From the NCBI GenBank assembly GCA_937894825.1, contig CALCQT010000522.1, forward strand, positions 1-17,487: DNA of 17,487 bases, given 5' to 3'. Within the stretch, counting starts at the first letter, position 1. Every line of letters starts with the position of its first letter. The stretch comes from an uncultured Anaerolineaceae bacterium. Its GTDB lineage: Bacteria > Chloroflexota > Anaerolineae > Anaerolineales > Anaerolineaceae. Below, one piece after another: positions 13,374-17,487 of this stretch. The notes under the pieces were generated by a model. It was not told where the DNA came from. It saw only the letters and a list, made by a program, of their open reading frames with translations, and ran no database searches. The position numbers were made by a program, and so were the translations under genes.

Positions 13374-15113
13374 ATGACGAACAGCAGCAGGAATGAATAT
13401 CCCCGTCCGGCGTTTGCACGTGACAATTGGCTTTCATTGAACGGAGAATGGGATTTTTCGTTCGACGATGACAGCTTCGATAAAAAAATAAACGTGCCTT
13501 TTGCTTTTGAAAGCACCCTGTCCGGATTGGGAATCCATTCTTTTCACACCACAGTCTGGTATCGGAGGAAGTTCGATGTCCCGGCTTCAATGCAAGGGAA
13601 CCTGATAATCCTTCATTTTGGCGCGGTGGATTATTCCTGCAAGGTTTGGGTCAACGGCGCACTGGCGGTTGAACACACCGGCGGTCAAACCGGTTTCCGC
13701 GCAGACATTACTGAAATGGTCCATTTTGACAAAACCAATCTTCTGGTCGTGAAGGCTGTAGATGATCCTACGGACCTGGAAATGCCGCGCGGAAAACAAT
13801 TTTGGGAGGAAGAACCGCGCAGTATTTTCTACACCCGCACGACGGGTATCTGGCAAAGCGTCTGGCTGGAAGCAGTTCCTCACACGCACCTGAGCGAAGT
13901 CCGTATGACGCCACTGTTTGATGAAAAAGCAATCAAGTTCGATTATAAACTTTGCGGCGATAAAGGCACTGCACTGGAAATACAAATTTCCTTCGAAGGC
14001 GTCGCGGTGACCACTGTTTCCATTCAGCCACAAAGCTGCAAAGGATCGCTGACGGTTAGCCTGGATCAGCCGGTATTGTCGGCCTGGAATTTTTACGAAG
14101 ATCTTGCCTGGTCGCCGGAAAACCCGCGCTTATTTGACGTTATGTTCAACATTTATGAGAAAGAGCAGCTCACGGATACGGTATCCTCCTATTTTGGCAT
14201 GCGCAAAGTTTCCGTAGAAAACAACCTGTTTATGCTGAACAATCGTCCCTATTATCAGAAGCTGATCCTGGATCAGGGGTATTGGCCGGAATCATTGCTC
14301 ACAGCACCGTCAGACGAAGCTTTCATTAAGGATATTGAATTGGTAAAAGCAATGGGGTTTAACGGCGTTCGTAAACATCAAAAGGTGGAGGATCCCCGTT
14401 TTCTTTACCATGCGGATCACATGGGACTGCTCGTCTGGGGAGAAATCGGTTCGGCCTATCTCTACTCACCCGAATATGCCGTGCGAATGTACCGCGAATG
14501 GACGGAGGCCGTGCTGCGAGACTATAATCACCCCTGTATCGTGGCGTGGGTTCCCTTGAATGAGTCCTGGGCTGTGCAGGAAATAAAAAAGAGCAGTATC
14601 CAGCAGAACCATTGCCAGGCGCTTTATCACATGACAAAATCTTTGGACAGTTCGCGCGTCGTGATCGACAACGACGGCTGGGAACATATCCGGACGGATC
14701 TGCTCACTATTCATGACTATGAACCTTCCGCGGCAGCGATGAAAGAGCGATATTTTTGTCTTGAAAAAATGCTTGAATTTTTGCCTTTCGGGAAAAAAAT
14801 ATACGTCGGAAGCGGACAATATGACGGCAACCAGTCCCTTATTATCAGCGAATTTGGCGGGATCCGTTATTCAAAAAACAAAACAGAAGGTGGCTTCTGG
14901 GGGTATTCGGAAGGAAAGACGCAGGAGGAGTTCGCCAATCAGTTTGAAGGGCTTGTAAACGCTCTCCGCTGTTCGAAATATGTCCAGGGATTTTGTTATA
15001 CGCAGTTGACAGATATCGGGAAAGAAGAAAACGGTCTATTGACCGCCGATCGCGAACTCAAACTGCCGCTTGCCACCATTCGAGAAATAATTGGAAACGA
15101 TCACAAGGCTTAA
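13374..15113 (+). CDS. GH2-family glycosidase (beta-galactosidase/beta-glucuronidase type)
   Basis: 579 aa from the ATG at 13374, chosen because GGAG lies six bases before it and because the earlier ATG (13308) overlaps the GH43 gene. Sugar-binding jelly-roll at about 5-170 (NWLSLNGEWDFSFDDD, VWYRRKFDVP, DYSCKVWVNG, YTRTTGIWQSVWLE), an Ig-like part to about 280, then the TIM barrel. E397 in AWVPLNESW is the acid/base and E493 in LIISEFGG the nucleophile, both intact. There is no signal peptide, so it is cytoplasmic. The form is short compared with LacZ (about 1000 aa) and near UidA size. With GH43 it probably takes side chains and backbone sugars off an imported plant-derived oligosaccharide; substrate unknown. 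Last gene of the operon, 52 nt after GH43. Confidence 0.88.
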   Translation: MTNSSRNEYPRPAFARDNWLSLNGEWDFSFDDDSFDKKINVPFAFESTLSGLGIHSFHTTVWYRRKFDVPASMQGNLIILHFGAVDYSCKVWVNGALAVEHTGGQTGFRADITEMVHFDKTNLLVVKAVDDPTDLEMPRGKQFWEEEPRSIFYTRTTGIWQSVWLEAVPHTHLSEVRMTPLFDEKAIKFDYKLCGDKGTALEIQISFEGVAVTTVSIQPQSCKGSLTVSLDQPVLSAWNFYEDLAWSPENPRLFDVMFNIYEKEQLTDTVSSYFGMRKVSVENNLFMLNNRPYYQKLILDQGYWPESLLTAPSDEAFIKDIELVKAMGFNGVRKHQKVEDPRFLYHADHMGLLVWGEIGSAYLYSPEYAVRMYREWTEAVLRDYNHPCIVAWVPLNESWAVQEIKKSSIQQNHCQALYHMTKSLDSSRVVIDNDGWEHIRTDLLTIHDYEPSAAAMKERYFCLEKMLEFLPFGKKIYVGSGQYDGNQSLIISEFGGIRYSKNKTEGGFWGYSEGKTQEEFANQFEGLVNALRCSKYVQGFCYTQLTDIGKEENGLLTADRELKLPLATIREIIGNDHKA

Positions 15114-15143
15114 AAGATCAAGGATTCAACAGCCAGTAATTCG

Positions 15144-15184
15144 AAAGCGAGTGCCTCGAAGGTTTTGAGGCACTCGCTTTATTA
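15144..15184 (+). terminator. terminator of the sugar operon
   Basis: AAAGCGAGTGCCTC (15144-15157) pairs exactly with GAGGCACTCGCTTT (15167-15180) around a 9-nt loop, then ATTA. It lies 30 nt after the GH2 stop and 25 nt from the end of the convergent helicase gene, so it may also serve that gene from the other side, though the T-run there is weak. Confidence 0.8.
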
Positions 15185-15208
15185 AACTCGATTCTTTTTA
15201 GGTTCGTC

Positions 15209-17464
15209 TCAGCGCTGTTTTTTCAGTTTCGACAAACTGACCACCAGCTTTTTGACACCCACCGACCCGAACTGCACCGAAACCACCTCTTCGCCGTCTT
15301 CAATCAGGCTTTCCAGGACCATCCCTTCACCCCACAGCGGATGGACCACCGCGTCCTGCGGGCGATAGGCCTGCGTGACTTCCTTCGCCGCGGAACCCGG
15401 GCGCGTATAAGTACTGCCGCGCATCACCCGTGAAGCGCCCCCACCGCTCCCCATGGGCAGCGATTGTGCCCAGGCCGGTTTGCTCTCCCAGCGCGTATCG
15501 GTATCCCTTCCGGATCGCGGCCGGGTAAATCCGCTCGCTCCGTTCGCGGAATAGAGCAGCGATTCCGGAATGTTGGCAAGAAAACGGGAAGGCACCGTCG
15601 ATTCCGGAATGCCGTAAGCGGCCCGTTGATTGGCCCGCACCAGCGTGATCTGATTGCGCGCACGGGTCAGCCCGACATAAAAGAGTCGTCTTTCCTCCGC
15701 CATCTCCTCCGGGTCATCCAGGCTGCGGCTATGCGGCAGGACGCCATCGTCCAAACCGACGATGAAAACCCGATTGAACTCCAACCCTTTCACGGAATGC
15801 AGCGTCAGCAGCGTCGGTGAATTCGTGTTTTCCGCGAGGGTATCCTGATCCGAGACCAGCGCCAGATTCTGCAGGAACTCTCCCAATCCGCGCTCTTCAT
15901 ACTCAAACGCCATTTTGCGCAATTCTTCAACGTTGTCCCAGCGGTCCCTTCCGTCGTCATCCGCTTCCACATACGCCTGAAAAGCCGTCTCCCGGATGAT
16001 CCGATCCATTAATGCGCTGATGCTGGTATTGGCGGCAATGTCCGCCTGCCATTGGATCATCCTGGCGCCGAAATCGGCCAGCGGCAGCGCACCGCGTCCC
16101 ATGTCCGGCCAATAGTTTGATTCAGGGCCGGCCTGACCGAGCGCCAAAAGAACCGTGCCGGGGGTTTTGCCGGATTCCGCTGCCGCCACCCGCAGGTTCT
16201 GCAGCGTTTTGCCGCCGATCCCGCGCGGCGGGGTGTTGATGACCCGGTTGAGACTGATTTCATCCTGCGGGTTATACGCCAGCCGCAGATAAGCAATCAT
16301 GTCCTTGACTTCCCGCCGGCCATAGAAACGCTGGGCGCCCACCAGCCGGTAAGGCATGCCGCGATAGAGAAAAGCGTCTTCCAGCAAACGGGATTGGGCA
16401 TTGGTCCGATAGAGCACCGCGAAATCACTGCCCTTGGCGTTGCCATTATCGATCAACTCCGATATGGTATCGACCACATAGCGGGCTTCCATGCGATCGT
16501 CTTCGGCCTCATAATAGCCGATTTTATCGCCGGTGCCGCGATCGGAAAAAAGATTCTTCTTCGTCCGGTTGATGTTGCAGTCGATTACCGCGCGGGCTGC
16601 GTCCAGCACATTCTGCGTCGAGCGATAATTTTGCTCCAACAGGATCTTTTTACAATTCGGGAAATCCTTCTCAAAAAGCAGGATATTGCGATAATCCGCA
16701 CCGCGCCAGCGGTAAATAGACTGATCCTCATCGCCCACCACGAAAATATTCTTGTGATACCCCGAAAGAAGCGAGAGCAGACGGTATTGGGCCGTGTTCG
16801 TATCCTGAAATTCATCCACCAGAATATGACGGAACCGGCGGCTGTAACGCTCGCGAACCTCCGGAAAATCCAACAGCAATTTATAAGCCCACAGCAGCAG
16901 ATCGTCAAAATCCAGCGCATTGCTGGCCTCCAGCGCCTGCTGATATTTCTCGTAAATCCGGAACAGCGTCTCTTCACGATAATTGGAACGTGGGACATCG
17001 CGCGGGAATTGCAGATTGTTCTTCGCATTGGAGATCTCATTGTGCATCGAACTCGCACGGTACAGCTTATCATCCAGATTCAATTCCTTGATGATCTGCT
17101 TCACCACCGACACCTGATCGTCCGCGTCCATAATGACGAAATTATGCCCGACCGGCAGCACCGCGGCCTCCCGACGCAGAATGCGGGCGCAAATCGCATG
17201 AAAGGTGCCGAGCCACATACTGCCCTGCAGACTTTCGCCGTATAAATCCTCCACCCGGTCCTGCATCTCTCTCGCGGCTTTATTTGTGAACGTCACGGCC
17301 AGAATTTCATAAGGCCGGACGCCCATTTCTTTCATAAGGTAGAGGATGCGCTGCGTCAGCACGCGCGTTTTCCCGGAACCCGGCCCGGCCAAAACCAGCA
17401 CCTGGCCGTTGCCTGCCGTGATCGCTTCATATTGTTGAGGATTTAATTCTTTTAAGATTTCCAT
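15209..17464 (-). CDS. pcrA: ATP-dependent 3'-5' DNA helicase, PcrA/UvrD
   Basis: 751 aa, normal PcrA length, all SF1A motifs intact. Q motif LNPQQYEAI; Walker A AGPGSGKT (26-33, K32); Ia AVTFTNKAAREM; Walker B LVDEFQDT (D217/E218); III VVGDEDQSIYRWRGAD; IV EQNYRSTQ; V TLLTLHSVKGLEFNRVFIVGL; VI RRLFYVGLTRARNQ. The C-terminal Ser/Gly-rich linker leads to a Tudor-like end (AVVHPLWGEGMVLESLI, VSVQFGSVGVKKLV), the part that binds RNA polymerase. It unwinds DNA in nucleotide excision repair, mismatch repair and rolling-circle replication and removes recombinases. The promoter is outside the window and only 23 bases of upstream sequence are visible, without a clear ribosome site. It is convergent with the sugar operon and not functionally linked to it. 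Confidence 0.95.
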   Translation of the reverse strand: MEILKELNPQQYEAITAGNGQVLVLAGPGSGKTRVLTQRILYLMKEMGVRPYEILAVTFTNKAAREMQDRVEDLYGESLQGSMWLGTFHAICARILRREAAVLPVGHNFVIMDADDQVSVVKQIIKELNLDDKLYRASSMHNEISNAKNNLQFPRDVPRSNYREETLFRIYEKYQQALEASNALDFDDLLLWAYKLLLDFPEVRERYSRRFRHILVDEFQDTNTAQYRLLSLLSGYHKNIFVVGDEDQSIYRWRGADYRNILLFEKDFPNCKKILLEQNYRSTQNVLDAARAVIDCNINRTKKNLFSDRGTGDKIGYYEAEDDRMEARYVVDTISELIDNGNAKGSDFAVLYRTNAQSRLLEDAFLYRGMPYRLVGAQRFYGRREVKDMIAYLRLAYNPQDEISLNRVINTPPRGIGGKTLQNLRVAAAESGKTPGTVLLALGQAGPESNYWPDMGRGALPLADFGARMIQWQADIAANTSISALMDRIIRETAFQAYVEADDDGRDRWDNVEELRKMAFEYEERGLGEFLQNLALVSDQDTLAENTNSPTLLTLHSVKGLEFNRVFIVGLDDGVLPHSRSLDDPEEMAEERRLFYVGLTRARNQITLVRANQRAAYGIPESTVPSRFLANIPESLLYSANGASGFTRPRSGRDTDTRWESKPAWAQSLPMGSGGGASRVMRGSTYTRPGSAAKEVTQAYRPQDAVVHPLWGEGMVLESLIEDGEEVVSVQFGSVGVKKLVVSLSKLKKQR

Positions 17465-17487
17465 TTGTTTCGCACCGCCAATTATTT

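Noticed and set aside
16394..17245. Plus-strand ORF of 283 codons
   Set aside because: Antisense shadow of the helicase gene.

Overview
The window reads as a chromosomal stretch of a fermentative, probably strictly anaerobic bacterium of mid GC content. The best guess is Chloroflexota (Anaerolineae-like), with a Firmicutes-type anaerobe as the alternative. This is inferred from the combination of a sodium-pumping biotin-dependent decarboxylase, an intracellular oligosaccharide pathway fed by an ABC importer, and a bacterial translin/TRAX-like protein. No rRNA or other marker gene is present to settle it.

Region 1 (1-2600, all minus strand) is the most unusual part. ssb is followed, with a 1-nt TAATG overlap, by a translin/TRAX-family gene. 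After a 420-nt block packed with inverted repeats come two ORFs that together make one Cas4/Dna2-like PD-(D/E)XK nuclease. The N-terminal half carries the first Fe-S cysteine plus a membrane helix. The C-terminal half carries a second membrane helix, the nuclease core and the other three cysteines. Both halves end in a diverged duplication (offsets 77 and 79 bp): the first creates a 26-aa mini-ORF between the halves, the second places a second copy of the Fe-S motif beyond the stop and running off the window edge. No CRISPR array or other cas gene is present.

Region 2 (2600-6800, minus strand) holds mmdA-mmdD-mmdC-mmdB, a methylmalonyl-CoA decarboxylase Na+ pump, with a good promoter upstream of mmdA and a rho-independent terminator after mmdB. 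The space between mmdB and ssb holds a second hairpin with a sigma70-like promoter about 50 bp upstream of it, a possible small RNA.

Region 3 (6848-15190) is a sugar utilisation locus. A minus-strand ArsR-type HTH regulator with a long beta-rich C-terminal part is divergent from a plus-strand operon. That operon encodes a solute-binding protein, two MalF/MalG-type permeases, a GH43 enzyme with extra beta-sandwich domains and a GH2 enzyme; both enzymes are predicted to be cytoplasmic. The divergent spacer has two near-identical palindromic sites exactly 105 bp apart; one lies just downstream of the predicted start of transcription, suggesting repression with looping. The importer has no ATPase gene here. 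A strong hairpin terminator closes the operon.

Region 4 (15209-17464, minus strand) is a complete pcrA/uvrD-type helicase gene, convergent with the sugar operon.
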